Source of the DNA: Polyangiaceae bacterium
GTDB taxonomy: Bacteria; Myxococcota_A; Polyangia; Polyangiales; Polyangiaceae
DNA: 64,000 bases
Assembly (NCBI GenBank): GCA_020633205.1
Contig: JACKEB010000010.1
Coordinates: 434,001-498,000 of the forward strand
Direction: 5' to 3'
Under the pieces are notes generated by a model. The model was not told the origin of the DNA and searched no databases. It worked only from the letters and a program-made list of their open reading frames with translations. The translations under genes and the position numbers were made by a program. Shown one piece after another: positions 36,701 through 46,405 of this stretch; within the stretch, counting starts at the first letter, position 1; every line of letters begins with the position of its first letter.

Positions 36701-38260
36701 ATGAAACGTGAGTCGATGGCACAAGCAGAGGAGGTGAAGGTCCCCATCTTCTCAAACTACGAACCCCTCCCCGGCGCTCACGACGAGCTGTTCGAAGCCC
36801 GAGGCGAACCCTGGCCGAGCATCGCGCCCATCATCGGCGGGCTCGAGAGCCTGGGCGCCGCGCGCATGGAGCGTCGCCAGCGACTGGCTGACAACACCTT
36901 CCTCAAGGGCGGCGTGACCTTCTCGGTCTACTCCGACAATCGAGGGGGTGAGCGCATCTTCCCCTTCGACTTGGTCCCCCGGGTGGTCACCGCAGACGAC
37001 TGGGAGCTGGTCGAGCGCGGGCTCCTGCAACGCGTGACGGCCCTGAATCATTTCCTCGGGGATGTCTACGGCGAGGGGCGCATTCTCAAAGAGAAGGTCG
37101 TCCCCGCGGAGCTCGTCCACGGAGGCACTGGATACCTGAAGCAGGTCCACGGCATTCGCCCTCGCGACGGCGTGTACGTGCAGATCGCCGGTATCGACCT
37201 GGTGCGCGACGGGAAGGGGCGCTTCCTGGTGCTGGAAGACAACCTGCGCTGCCCTTCTGGGGTGTCGTATGTGCTGTCGAACCGCAACGTCCTCAAGAAG
37301 GTGCTACCGAAGATGTTCCGCACGGCGACCGTGCGGAGCGTCGACGAGTACCCGACACGCCTGCGGGAGCGCTTGAGTGAGCTGGCGCCGCCGCGCGGTG
37401 ACTCGCCCCGCGTCGTGGTGCTGACCCCTGGGGCCTTCAACTCCGCCTACTTCGAGCACGGCTTCCTGGCGCGACGCATGGGCGTCGACTTGGTGCAGGC
37501 GAGCGACCTCTTCGTGCACGACGATCGCGTCTACGTGAAGACCACCCGGGGCCCAGAGCCCGTCGACGTGATCTACCGGCGCATCGACGATGAGTTCATC
37601 GACCCCGAAGTGTTCCGCCCGGATAGCCTCCTCGGCGTGCCCGGCCTGGTACGCGCCTACGCCAAGGGCAACGTCACCCTGGCTAACGCGATCGGAAACG
37701 GCGTCGCTGACGACAAAGCGGTCTACCCCTACGTCCCCGACATGATCCGCTTCTACCTCAGCGAAGAGCCGATCCTCGGTCAGGTGGAGACGTTCTTCTG
37801 TGGCGAGGCGAGCCATCGTAGCCACGTGTTGGAGAACCTGAGCAAGATGGTGGTCAAGGCGGTGGACGCCTCCGGCGGCTACGGCATGCTGATCGGCCCC
37901 CGCTCCACGGCTGAACAGATCAGCGAGTTCCGCGAGCGCATCACGAACAAACCTCGCGGATACATCGCCCAGCCGGTGGTGGAGCTCTCCACTTGCCCGA
38001 CCTGGCTCGACGGCAAAGCTCGACCGCGCCGCGTCGACCTGCGGCCCTTCATCTTGACCGGCAAGAGCAGCTGGGTGCTCCCCGGCGGCTTGACCCGCGT
38101 GGCGCTGGTGGAAGGCAGCTACGTAGTCAACAGCAGCCAAGGTGGCGGCTCGAAGGACACCTGGGTGCTCGGCCACCACGCGGACGACGCCAGCAGCAAG
38201 CACCGCATCGAGAGCGCACCCCTCGCCTCTCGCCCCAGCCCCCCGGAGGGTGACCAATGA
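36701..38260 (+). CDS. Circularly permuted ATP-grasp family protein (DUF404/DUF407 type)
   Basis: 519 residues. It matches the circularly permuted type 2 ATP-grasp family: the N-terminal FLKGGVTFSVYSDN and FPFDLVPRVVTADDW blocks, HGGTGYLKQVHGIRPRDGVYVQIAGIDLVRDGKGRFLVLEDNLRCPSGVSY (starting near residue 146), YFEHGFLARRMGVDLVQASDLF, VDVIYRRIDDEFIDP, and C-terminal VVKAVDASGGYGMLIGP with the ATP-binding Gly-rich segment. Such proteins are proposed amidoligases acting with alpha-E and transglutaminase proteins. The stop overlaps the alpha-E ATG (ATGA, 38257-38260). An alternative start is the ATG six codons in. Confidence 0.92.
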   Translation: MKRESMAQAEEVKVPIFSNYEPLPGAHDELFEARGEPWPSIAPIIGGLESLGAARMERRQRLADNTFLKGGVTFSVYSDNRGGERIFPFDLVPRVVTADDWELVERGLLQRVTALNHFLGDVYGEGRILKEKVVPAELVHGGTGYLKQVHGIRPRDGVYVQIAGIDLVRDGKGRFLVLEDNLRCPSGVSYVLSNRNVLKKVLPKMFRTATVRSVDEYPTRLRERLSELAPPRGDSPRVVVLTPGAFNSAYFEHGFLARRMGVDLVQASDLFVHDDRVYVKTTRGPEPVDVIYRRIDDEFIDPEVFRPDSLLGVPGLVRAYAKGNVTLANAIGNGVADDKAVYPYVPDMIRFYLSEEPILGQVETFFCGEASHRSHVLENLSKMVVKAVDASGGYGMLIGPRSTAEQISEFRERITNKPRGYIAQPVVELSTCPTWLDGKARPRRVDLRPFILTGKSSWVLPGGLTRVALVEGSYVVNSSQGGGSKDTWVLGHHADDASSKHRIESAPLASRPSPPEGDQ

Positions 38261-39231
38261 TTTCCCGCGTCGCGGAGACTTGTTTCTGGCTCGGTCGCCA
38301 AGTGGAGCGGTCCGAAAACCTGGCTCGGCTGTTGTCCGTCAATCAGTCCTTCGTGCTCGACGTCGAGCTCGATCCCCCGCAGCGTTGGCAGCCGGTCATG
38401 GTGGTGAGCGGCGAGCTACCGCGCTTCAAGGAGCGCTTCCCCGAGGAAGCAATCTTGGATGGTGAGGTGGTCCAGCGCTACTTGACCTGGGATCAGGACA
38501 ACCCCGTGAGCCTGGTTAGCGCCGCGTACTGGGCGCGGGAGAACGCGCGCACCATCCGCGAAGTAATTAGCCTCGAGCTCTGGGAGGCTCTGAACGAGTT
38601 CTGGCGCTGGCTGATGGATGGCCCGGGCAAGCGCCTGTATCGCTCGGATCGCGAGGCGTTCTACAGCCGCTTCAAGGAGATGGCCGCGCTGACCCACGGC
38701 GTAGCCAGCGCGACGATGCTGCACGAGGAGCCCCTCACCTTCATGCAGCTCGGCTGGCACCTGGAGCGCGCACAGCAGACAGCACGCATCGTCGACATCA
38801 AGTACCACACGCTTGGGCCGACTAGCTCCCGGGAGACACCTCTGGAAGCCGCTCAGTGGCTCGCGCTGTTGCGCTCCTGTTCGGCCACGGAGCCTTACTA
38901 CAAGTGTCACAAGAACCCGCCCAACGGCCTCGCCATCGTCGACTTCCTGTTGCGCTACCCCACTTTCCCGCGCTCCATCCTCTACTCACTCAAAGCGTCG
39001 CAGGTCGATCTGCAACGCATCCGTGCGGCAACTACCGAGCGTGGCGAGGAGTGTGAGGTGCGCGTGCAGAGACTGCTCGACTACCTCGAAGCAGGCAAGA
39101 GCGCCGACCTCAGTGGCGGCGGTGTCCACGCCGCGCTGACGCGCGTAGTCGACGAAACGTCGGAAATCTGCAACCTCCTGCACTCGATCTACTTCGATCC
39201 GAGCATGCCTGAAGCGCCGGCCGCTGAATGA
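38257..39231 (+). CDS. Alpha-E domain protein (DUF403 type)
   Basis: 324 residues, all helical. The start (ISRVAETCFWLGRQVERSENLARLL) and ENARTIREVISLELWEALNEFW, FMQLGWHLERAQQTARIVDIKY and FPRSILYSLKASQVDLQRI blocks are the family signature, with conserved Glu and Arg residues. The gene is coupled to the ATP-grasp gene by a 4-bp overlap. Its biochemical role is not established; it co-occurs with ATP-grasp and transglutaminase genes in many bacteria. Confidence 0.92.
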   Translation: MISRVAETCFWLGRQVERSENLARLLSVNQSFVLDVELDPPQRWQPVMVVSGELPRFKERFPEEAILDGEVVQRYLTWDQDNPVSLVSAAYWARENARTIREVISLELWEALNEFWRWLMDGPGKRLYRSDREAFYSRFKEMAALTHGVASATMLHEEPLTFMQLGWHLERAQQTARIVDIKYHTLGPTSSRETPLEAAQWLALLRSCSATEPYYKCHKNPPNGLAIVDFLLRYPTFPRSILYSLKASQVDLQRIRAATTERGEECEVRVQRLLDYLEAGKSADLSGGGVHAALTRVVDETSEICNLLHSIYFDPSMPEAPAAE

Positions 39232-39475
39232 CGCGGCCTACGCCCACCTACACCTTCAACGCACGGCGTCAGCTGTAGATCAGCCGGATCTGGCTCAAGG
39301 GTTGGGGGTGAGGAGCGCCGATCGGGCGCCACAGGCGCCAAAAGCGCGCCGTTGAAACCTGTCTGTCGTTGGCTTGTGTCGTCAACGCAAGCTAAACGTG
39401 TCGCTTGGGTTAGCCGTGGAACATCCACGTCAACCTCCCCCCCAAACTCGCGACAGCTCCCAGCGCCGGCACGAC

Positions 39476-41419
39476 ATGGACGACTCGCCCCACTCGACAC
39501 ACCTACTCGGCTTGTCCTTCGACAGTCCGGCGTCTCCAGGGCTCCAGCTGCATCGTCCCAAAGAAGAGACCGAAGCGCTGCAAGTCCCAGGCTGGGGGAT
39601 CGGCTGGTACCCGCCGGACGAAGTGGCGAGCGTGGTGGTGAAGGAGCCTGAGCCACGTGACGAGGAGTCGTTCCGCTCACTCGTTGACAGTTGGCAGCGC
39701 TTCCGCTCGGCGACCTTCGTCTGCCATCTGCGCGGAACCACGAAGCGCGTGAACCAGGCGGACGCGCAACCGTTCTCGCGGACTTACGCCGGCCGCGATT
39801 GGTTGTTCGCGCACCAGGGCACGCTGAACCAGGGTGAGCTGCGCGCGCTGTCACTGGGTTTCCGCCCGGTATTCGAGCCGGTTGGCTTGAGCGACTCGGA
39901 GCGGGCGTTTTGCTGGTTGCTCACACAGATCCGCGCTCAAGGTTGTCGCACCATCGGTGACCTCGACTTGCTCGAGGTGCGGCGCTGGCTGCGCGACTTG
40001 AACGAGCTAGGCAGCGCGAACTTCCTGCTTTCCGACGGCATGGACCTCCTGGCCTACGCCGACGTGAAAGGCTTCAAGAACCCGCACTACGCGCGCATCG
40101 TCCCGCCCCACGAGGACATCGAGCTATCGAACCACGTGCTCGACCTCGACATCGACAACCCCCTCGACTCTTCTCGCACGTTGACCGTCGTCGCGACGCG
40201 GCCGCTGTCGAACAGTGGCTGGAAGCAGGTACCGAAGGGCGAGCTGATCGTCGTGCGGCGCGGCGTGGTGCTGTTCGAGAGTTCCCAGTTCCCCGAGGAA
40301 CAGGACACAGCGCACCACATCGGTCCGAGCCGCGGCTTTGGTCCCATGCAGCAGCCTCCACCGGGGCCACGTGGCGCCGCGGGTGGGGCGCCCCAGCTGG
40401 CCCAGACGCGGCTGGCTGAGAGCGACGGCGCCGAGCCCACGAGCGATCGCGACGCGAGCGGCCTCCATCGCGTGAGCAGCAACGAGGAGCCGACAGACGT
40501 CGCGCCCCGCAACGCGCCGGCTTCGGTGCCCGCACCGCGCCCCGAGTGGGTCACGATGCGCGTGCGCCACCTCACGGCCTACAGCTACGAGGAGCCAGTC
40601 GAGCTGAGCTCTCACGTGTTGCGTCTGAGCCCTGTGCAAGACGCCGAGCAGCGACTGATCGAGCACCGGCTGGTGGTGGAGCCGACCACCCCCGGCAGCG
40701 ACTTCGAGGACGTGTTTGGCAACCGCTCGCGACGCATGCGCCTCGAGAAGCCGTACACCAAGCTCAGCGTGCTGAGCGAGTCCATCATCCAGGTCAAGCA
40801 GCCGCCCGTGCTGCACTCCCCCCAGCGCCGGATGACCATCCCGCTGGTGTGGATGCCCTGGCAGCGCCAGATGATGCTGCCCTACTTGCTCCCCATGGAG
40901 CTGCCGGAGACGCAGCTCAGAGAGCTGTCCGAGTTCGCGATGAGCTTTGCCGAGCGTCAGGACTTCGACCTGGTCGAGACGCTCGTCGACATGAATCAGA
41001 CCATCTACCGCGACTTCGCCTACGTCCCCGGCTCGACCAATATCGAGACAACGCCGTTCGACGTCTACACAAAGCGGCGCGGCGTGTGTCAGGACTTCGC
41101 GAACTTGTTCATCTGCCTCGCGCGGCTCTTGAACATTGCCGCGCGGTACCGCGTTGGGTACATCTACACTGGCGCCGACTACGCCAACCAGGTGCAGTCT
41201 GAAGCGTCCCACGCCTGGGTGGAGCTCTACCTACCGTGGACGGGCTGGCGCGGCTTCGACCCCACGAACGGCATCCTCGCCGGCACGGACCACATCCGCG
41301 TCGCTTGTGGCCGCAACTACCGCGACGCGACGCCAACCTCCGGGACGCTCTACAAGGGCGGCGGCGGGGAGCGCCTCAAGGTGTCCGTGCGCGTTGAGCC
41401 CATCGACCTCCCCGAGTGA
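39476..41419 (+). CDS. Glutamine-amidotransferase-like domain fused to transglutaminase
   Basis: 647 residues from the ATG at 39476. The N-terminal ~265 residues resemble a class II (Ntn) glutamine amidotransferase: GWGIGWYPPD, TFVCHLRGTTKRVN, DWLFAHQGTLN and LSDGMDLLAYAD; but the start is MDDSPHSTHLLGL, with no Cys at position 2, so amidotransferase activity is doubtful. A ~90-residue Pro/Arg-rich linker follows. From ~358 comes a bacterial transglutaminase N domain (MRVRHLTAYSYEEPVELSSH) and a transglutaminase core with triad Cys 538 (GVCQDFANLF), His 579 (SHAWVELY) and Asp 595 (FDPTNG). A 244-bp gap separates it from the alpha-E gene. Confidence 0.88.
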   Translation: MDDSPHSTHLLGLSFDSPASPGLQLHRPKEETEALQVPGWGIGWYPPDEVASVVVKEPEPRDEESFRSLVDSWQRFRSATFVCHLRGTTKRVNQADAQPFSRTYAGRDWLFAHQGTLNQGELRALSLGFRPVFEPVGLSDSERAFCWLLTQIRAQGCRTIGDLDLLEVRRWLRDLNELGSANFLLSDGMDLLAYADVKGFKNPHYARIVPPHEDIELSNHVLDLDIDNPLDSSRTLTVVATRPLSNSGWKQVPKGELIVVRRGVVLFESSQFPEEQDTAHHIGPSRGFGPMQQPPPGPRGAAGGAPQLAQTRLAESDGAEPTSDRDASGLHRVSSNEEPTDVAPRNAPASVPAPRPEWVTMRVRHLTAYSYEEPVELSSHVLRLSPVQDAEQRLIEHRLVVEPTTPGSDFEDVFGNRSRRMRLEKPYTKLSVLSESIIQVKQPPVLHSPQRRMTIPLVWMPWQRQMMLPYLLPMELPETQLRELSEFAMSFAERQDFDLVETLVDMNQTIYRDFAYVPGSTNIETTPFDVYTKRRGVCQDFANLFICLARLLNIAARYRVGYIYTGADYANQVQSEASHAWVELYLPWTGWRGFDPTNGILAGTDHIRVACGRNYRDATPTSGTLYKGGGGERLKVSVRVEPIDLPE

Positions 41420-41700
41420 CATCGGGCGACAGGGCGGCAAGCAACTCAGCGCGTTGACAGTTGCTTGTTTGGTAACGAACAGCAAACAATCGGTTTCACG
41501 GGGAAACGCTCTAGAACCCTGGATGACACGGCGTGTCGGACGGTTCGACCTGTGGCGAAACAGGTTGAGACAACCTTCCCGTGCGGATCCGAGGTGAGTT
41601 TTCCAGCGCCTGTGCCACGCTTCCGCTAGCAGCGTTTTCGCGGGCAAAACGCCGGCCGCTTTGCTTGTGCAGTGACAACGCTGCTCGTCATAGTGGCCGA

Positions 41701-42747
41701 ATGCAGCGTCCTCCCCGAGTCACGCAGCTCTGGAACTGGCTCCCCGCGTTTCGCGCCGTAGCTGAAACGCAGCACCTTCCGAGCGCGAGCAGCGCGGCGC
41801 ATTTGAGCCCCTCCGCGCTCTCTCGCTCGGTAAAACAGCTGGAAGACGAGCTCGGGGTGGAGCTCTTCAAGCGCGTGGGTCGCACCCTGGTGCTCAGCCC
41901 CGCGGGAGAGGATTTGCTCCGCGCGGTGCGTGAGGCGATGCAGCGGGTCGAGGAAGGCGTTCGACTGGCGACCGACGACTGCTTCTCCGGCACCCTGAAG
42001 CTCTCCGCGCCGAGTCCCCTGATGGCGACGTTCGTGCTGCCAGCCCTCGCGAAGGTGCGGGAACAGCACCCGCGCCTCGTGCCCGATCTGATCGAGCTGA
42101 GCAACGAAGCAACGCGAGATGCACTACTGAACGGCGGCTTGGATCTGGCGATCGTCGACGCAACGGAGCAAGAGCCTGGCCTCCACGTCACTTGCCTGGG
42201 CGTGATCACGCGTGGCGTGTACTGCGGCGAGGGGCATCCGCTGTACAGCGACCCGGAGCCCACTCTCGACAAGCTCTTGGCACACCGCTTCGTGGCGCCC
42301 AGCAACCCTCGAGAAGAACACTGGCCCCAGCAGTACAAACGCCAAATCGCCATGCGCACTCAACGCGTGGACCTCGCGCTGCGGATCTGCGCCGACGGCG
42401 AGCTGCTCAGCTTGCTGCCCGATTTGGTGGCGCAGGTCTACTCAGGCCCGGGCAGCCTGCACCGCATTCCTCTCGAACTCTGCGAGCCGACCGCGCTGTA
42501 CGCGGTTCAGCGAGCGTCAGCGAGCGACCTGGCTCGCCAGCGGGTGCGCAGCGAGCCTCCGGCGAGCAGCAGTCGCCCCAGCGTCCCTCGCCCCACCCCG
42601 CGGAAACACGACTCAGAGCCTGAGATCGGCGCCGTGAGCGTGGTGCTCGCCGCAATCCGTCAGGAGTTCGCTCGAGCGGCCCGACGCTCGAACCCCTACA
42701 TCAACTTGGCGAGTCATCCGCAGGGGTTCGAGGCTTTGGGCAACTGA
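41701..42747 (+). CDS. LysR-family transcriptional regulator
   Basis: 348 residues from the ATG at 41701. The N-terminal winged HTH (WLPAFRAVAETQHLPSASSAAHLSPSALSRSVKQLEDELGVELFKRVGRTLVLSPAGE) is followed by a periplasmic-binding-like effector domain (GTLKLSAPSPLMATFVLPALAKV, LDLAIVDATEQEPGLHV). The C-terminal ~70 residues are an unusual Pro/Ser/Arg-rich insert plus a final helix that extends past the usual family length. A 281-bp upstream region separates it from the transglutaminase gene. Confidence 0.9.
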   Translation: MQRPPRVTQLWNWLPAFRAVAETQHLPSASSAAHLSPSALSRSVKQLEDELGVELFKRVGRTLVLSPAGEDLLRAVREAMQRVEEGVRLATDDCFSGTLKLSAPSPLMATFVLPALAKVREQHPRLVPDLIELSNEATRDALLNGGLDLAIVDATEQEPGLHVTCLGVITRGVYCGEGHPLYSDPEPTLDKLLAHRFVAPSNPREEHWPQQYKRQIAMRTQRVDLALRICADGELLSLLPDLVAQVYSGPGSLHRIPLELCEPTALYAVQRASASDLARQRVRSEPPASSSRPSVPRPTPRKHDSEPEIGAVSVVLAAIRQEFARAARRSNPYINLASHPQGFEALGN

Positions 42748-42754
42748 CCCTGAA

Positions 42755-44332
42755 TCAGGGTTCGTAGTACGTGACCTTCAGGTCGTAGCTCGAAGCCGCG
42801 TAGCCATACACCAGGATCCCGGCTTGGCTCACCCCAGCCGGCACCGTCAAGTCACACACCTCGGCCGAGCCGTCGAGGTAAGGCCGGCACACGTACTGCG
42901 TGAGCGTTGGCGAAGCGTCCCAGCGCACGTATAGATCCGCGTCCCCGCTGCCCGAAAGCTCGACCTGGAGGCGCGTGCCCGACGCCACGGGCAAGAGCTG
43001 GTAGCTCTGGGACTGTCCTTGCCCCACGGAACCAGACGCCTGACCGACGCTGGGTGACGACGTGCCGCCGCCCGAGCCACCACTGCCGCCCGAGCCACCA
43101 CTGCCGCCCGAGCCACCACTGCCGCCCGAGCCACCACTGCCGCCCGAGCCACCACTGCCGCCGGCTCCAGCCGTCCACGCGACGCTCAGGTCGTAACTCG
43201 CAGCCTGATAGCCGCGCACCATGACGTACGCCTGGCTAGCACCGCCCGGCACGTCCAAGGAGCAGGTCTCGTTGGATCCATTGAGGTACGGTCGGCAGTC
43301 GTAGGCCGTCGTGGTGGGCTGGCCCCCAAAGCGCACGTACAGATCCGCATCGCCCGTCCCAGTGATGCTCGCGTCAAAGCGCGTCCCCGGTGCCACCGAG
43401 TAGGGCCCATACACGTCGCTGGCGTTCTGAGCGACGCTGCCGCTCTGGGAGTCGGACTGGTTGCTGCCCCCGCTCGGCGGTGGTGTCGAGCCGCCCGGGG
43501 CGCCGTACAGCGCCGCAGCACCTTGAGCGTCGTAGTTCGTGATCGCGAAGCCGGTGTTCACGCCGTTGCACTGTGGGTAGTGCATCACGCTCTGACGATC
43601 GTAAGGCGTCAGCTCGCGCCAGTTGTTGTCTTCGAAGCAGGCTCCGGACTCGGGGCGTGTGTGTTCGTGGCGAAAACCCAAGGTGTGCCCCAGCTCGTGA
43701 CGCAACACCCCGGCGGCGCTCACGCCGGAGCTCCAAGTGCTGCTGTCGATCAGCACGTTCCGCGAGGATCGGCTCTGCCCCGGGAAGAAAGCGCGTGCAA
43801 GGTAGCCCTGTCCGCTGACCGGGCTCACGTCGAACACCACGTTCCCGTTGCTGCCATTGCAGCTGGCGTCCTGGGCGGAGACGTAGATGAAGTCGACGTC
43901 GGCGACCGCTTCCCACGCCCCCGTCGCCTGCTCCATCGCACTCACCACTTGGCTCTTGCGGGAGCCAAAGTTGTTGCTGACGCAGTAGGTGATGTTCTTC
44001 TTCTGGGTGGAGTTCCACTTGGCGTCGGTCGAACCATTGCGCTGAACGATCAGGCGCTCCCCTGAGGCGACGTAGTCCCGCCAGAACTCGTAGAGCTGCT
44101 TCTCGTTCTCGATCGGCGTGTCGCCGTTCACGATGAAGACGCCGCCCTCGAAGTCCTCGTGGTAGGTGCCAGCGAGGAACTCCTCAAAGCTCACGCCCGC
44201 GTTGGTGTCGCTCAGTGGCTCGGGCTGTTCGGAGTCTGGGTGTGCCGAGCAAGCGGCGAGCAACAAGCAGGCAGTGAACATTCCACGGCGCGGCGTGAGC
44301 CAGTGGACCAGGTTGGGGTTACGAAACCTCAC
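42755..44332 (-). CDS. Metzincin-type metalloprotease lipoprotein with two PPC domains
   Basis: 525 residues from the GTG at 44332 (AAAGG upstream; the next ATG at 44281 would shorten the signal). Lipobox CLLLAAC. The catalytic domain has the extended zinc motif HELGHTLGFRHEHTRPESG and a Met-turn in SVMHYP, typical of metzincins (astacin-like or prokaryotic dual-action HEIGH peptidases). Two pre-peptidase C-terminal domains follow (GTRFDASITGTGDADLYVRFG and LQVELSGSGDADLYVRWD), joined by a GGSGG repeat linker. It should be an exported protease. Confidence 0.88.
   Translation of the reverse strand: MRFRNPNLVHWLTPRRGMFTACLLLAACSAHPDSEQPEPLSDTNAGVSFEEFLAGTYHEDFEGGVFIVNGDTPIENEKQLYEFWRDYVASGERLIVQRNGSTDAKWNSTQKKNITYCVSNNFGSRKSQVVSAMEQATGAWEAVADVDFIYVSAQDASCNGSNGNVVFDVSPVSGQGYLARAFFPGQSRSSRNVLIDSSTWSSGVSAAGVLRHELGHTLGFRHEHTRPESGACFEDNNWRELTPYDRQSVMHYPQCNGVNTGFAITNYDAQGAAALYGAPGGSTPPPSGGSNQSDSQSGSVAQNASDVYGPYSVAPGTRFDASITGTGDADLYVRFGGQPTTTAYDCRPYLNGSNETCSLDVPGGASQAYVMVRGYQAASYDLSVAWTAGAGGSGGSGGSGGSGGSGGSGGSGGSGGSGGSGGGTSSPSVGQASGSVGQGQSQSYQLLPVASGTRLQVELSGSGDADLYVRWDASPTLTQYVCRPYLDGSAEVCDLTVPAGVSQAGILVYGYAASSYDLKVTYYEP
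43066..43160 (-). repeat. 18-bp tandem repeat encoding a GGSGGS linker
   Basis: Five near-identical 18-bp units (GCCGCCCGAGCCACCACT on the plus strand) encode Gly-Gly-Ser repeats between the two PPC domains of the metalloprotease. The low sequence variation suggests recent slippage. No spacers, so not CRISPR. Confidence 0.9.
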
Positions 44333-44922
44333 GGCGAGATACCTTTCTCTACGAGCGATGCTCGTGGCGCGGGGACGCGCCTGGTTGGTCGACCGCACTC
44401 GAGCGCGATCAGGGGACGAACGAACCAGCGCACAGCGATGTGCGCACGCAAACCTCCCAGCCGCGTCCGCCTGTGACGCGCTGCCCCATCATCCTTGCTG
44501 TTGTTCCGCGCGAAAACGTTCGTTTGGTGAGCCGTGCGGCTCCTACTGCGGGCTCGTTGGGGCGTCGGAGCGGCTTTGGGCAAAGCAGCGCCTCAGCCCC
44601 GGGTGTTCTGGGCTTGTTATCGTCTGCGCGGAAAGTTCTTCGCGTCTGGGATCGCGAACGAACAGCCAGTGGGCTGAGCCGCGCGTGAGCCGCGCGGCTA
44701 CTCGATGCGGCCTCGGTCGGGGGACGAACGCGGCCGGAAGTTTCGCGTAGTGGATAGCTACCGAGGACGGCGTTCTAGGTCCATCGCGAAAAGCGCAACG
44801 TCGCGTGAGCACACGCGCAACGAACGGCCTTTGTGCGGCGTTTTACGCCTTTTTCTTTGGGGGAGAGGGACACCCACATCCTCCCACAAAGAATCCGTAC
44901 GGCAATATTCGCAACCCAAACG
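44333..44922. other. Intergenic region, no supported gene
   Basis: About 590 bp lie between the metalloprotease start and the cobQ stop. It holds a perfect 9-bp inverted repeat (AGCCGCGCG-TGAGC-CGCGCGGCT, 44677-44699) with no T run, two short repeats of GGGGACGAACG (near 44411 and 44718), and a TTTGGGGGAGAGGG copy (44857-44870) near the end of cobQ. No coding frame here is convincing. Confidence 0.5.
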
Positions 44923-46401
44923 TCAGCGCATCTGGGCGGCGCTAGCGAGCAAACCATCCACATCGAGGTAGCGCTCGAGGTCTTGCGCAATCGCGTCCAA
45001 CGCCTGCTCCACCTGAACGTCATACGCGAAGCCAGCACCCGCCACACCCAGTTCCTCGAGGAACCGACCTCTGAACGCATCACTCGCGAACAGGCCGTGC
45101 AGGTAGCACCCGCTCACTTGGCCGTCGCGGGAGCGGGCTCCGTCCAGGTGCAAGTCATCGCCTGCCTCGCTGCGTAGCTCGAGGAGTGGCGCGTCCGTCG
45201 CTGGGCCGCTGGTGCGCCCGACATGCATCTCGTAACCCGTTACGGCTGCGCCCGTTGGCAAATGGCTGCCGCCAGCCGCGCGCAGCGTCTTGTCCGGTAG
45301 CAGCTCCGTCGAGACGTCGAGCCACCCCAAGCCACTGGCGCTGCGCGGAGCGCCCTCAATCCCCAGCGGGTCGGCGATGTGGCGACCGAGCAGCTGATAG
45401 CCCCCACAGATCCCGAGCACTTGGCCTCCACGGCGCAAATGCGCTTCCAGATCGACGTCCCAACCCTGGGCTCTCAGGAAGTCGAGATCCCCAAGCGTCG
45501 CCTTGGTTCCAGGCAAGATCACGAGTCGCGCGTCGCCGGGCAGCGCCTGGCCCGGCGGCACCATCACCAAATCCACGTCTGGCTCCTGGGCCAGCGGATC
45601 GAAGTCATCGAAGTTCGAGATCCGGCTCAGCATCGGTACCGCGATCTTCACGCCCGCACCGCGGCTCCGTGTGCGCTCGAGCGCCACGGCGTCCTCTGCG
45701 GGCAAGCGCGCCGCCAGCGGCAGCCAGGGCACCACGCCGAAGCTCGGCCAGCCGCTGCGAGCTTCGATCGCCCGCAGCCCGCCGTCGAAGAGGCGAATAT
45801 CCCCGCGGAACTTGTTGATGATGAAGCCCACCACCAAGTCTCGCTCTTCGGCAGGCAAGAGCTGCTGGGTACCGACCAGCGCCGCGATCACGCCACCGCG
45901 ATCGATGTCGCCGATCAGCGCTACCGGCACCCTTCGCGGCAGTGCGAAGCCCATGTTCGCGATGTCCCCCGCTCGCAGGTTGATCTCCGCCGGCGAGCCC
46001 GCACCTTCAACCAACACCAGGTCATGCTCCGCGCACAATCGCTCGAAGGACTCCAGCACGGCGCCCAGTAGCTGCGACTTCATGCCCTGGTAGCCCGCGG
46101 CGGCAGCGTTTCCGATCACCTTCCCCTGCACCACGACCTGGGCGCCGACATCCGACTGGGGCTTTAGCAGGACCGGGTTCATGTCGACGTGAGGCTCGAC
46201 CCGCGCGGCACGCGCCTGTAATGCCTGAGCGCGACCGATCTCACCGCCGCTCGGGCAAACCGCCGCGTTGTTCGACATATTCTGCGGCTTGAACGGCGCC
46301 ACCCTGAGGCCCCGATTACTTGCCACACGGCAAAGACCGGCGACGAGCAGGGACTTGCCCACATCGGAGCCTGTCCCCTGGAACATCAGCGCGCGAGCCA
46401 C
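44923..46401 (-). CDS. cobQ: Cobyric acid synthase
   Basis: 492 residues, normal for CobQ/CbiP. The dethiobiotin-synthetase-like N-terminal P-loop domain (MFQGTGSDVGKSLLVAGLCR, KPQNMSNNA) is followed by a class I glutamine amidotransferase domain with nucleophile Cys in GICGGYQLLG and the C-terminal His in GCYLHGLF. It amidates adenosylcobyrinic acid a,c-diamide to cobyric acid. It starts 4 bp after trmFO on the same strand. No other cobalamin gene is in the window. Confidence 0.93.
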   Translation of the reverse strand: MARALMFQGTGSDVGKSLLVAGLCRVASNRGLRVAPFKPQNMSNNAAVCPSGGEIGRAQALQARAARVEPHVDMNPVLLKPQSDVGAQVVVQGKVIGNAAAAGYQGMKSQLLGAVLESFERLCAEHDLVLVEGAGSPAEINLRAGDIANMGFALPRRVPVALIGDIDRGGVIAALVGTQQLLPAEERDLVVGFIINKFRGDIRLFDGGLRAIEARSGWPSFGVVPWLPLAARLPAEDAVALERTRSRGAGVKIAVPMLSRISNFDDFDPLAQEPDVDLVMVPPGQALPGDARLVILPGTKATLGDLDFLRAQGWDVDLEAHLRRGGQVLGICGGYQLLGRHIADPLGIEGAPRSASGLGWLDVSTELLPDKTLRAAGGSHLPTGAAVTGYEMHVGRTSGPATDAPLLELRSEAGDDLHLDGARSRDGQVSGCYLHGLFASDAFRGRFLEELGVAGAGFAYDVQVEQALDAIAQDLERYLDVDGLLASAAQMR

Positions 46402-46405
46402 TAGC

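Noticed and set aside
37304..38257. Minus-strand frame opposite the ATP-grasp gene
   Set aside because: Reverse-frame shadow of a conserved gene.
40124..41212. Minus-strand 362-codon frame opposite the transglutaminase fusion
   Set aside because: His/Arg-rich translation with no motif; the sense frame has an intact catalytic triad.
41450..41480. TTGACA near 41454 as a LysR promoter
   Set aside because: No acceptable -10 element at 16-18 bp spacing.
43066..43160. Regular 18-bp repeats as a CRISPR array
   Set aside because: No spacers; units are contiguous and encode Gly/Ser in a protein linker.
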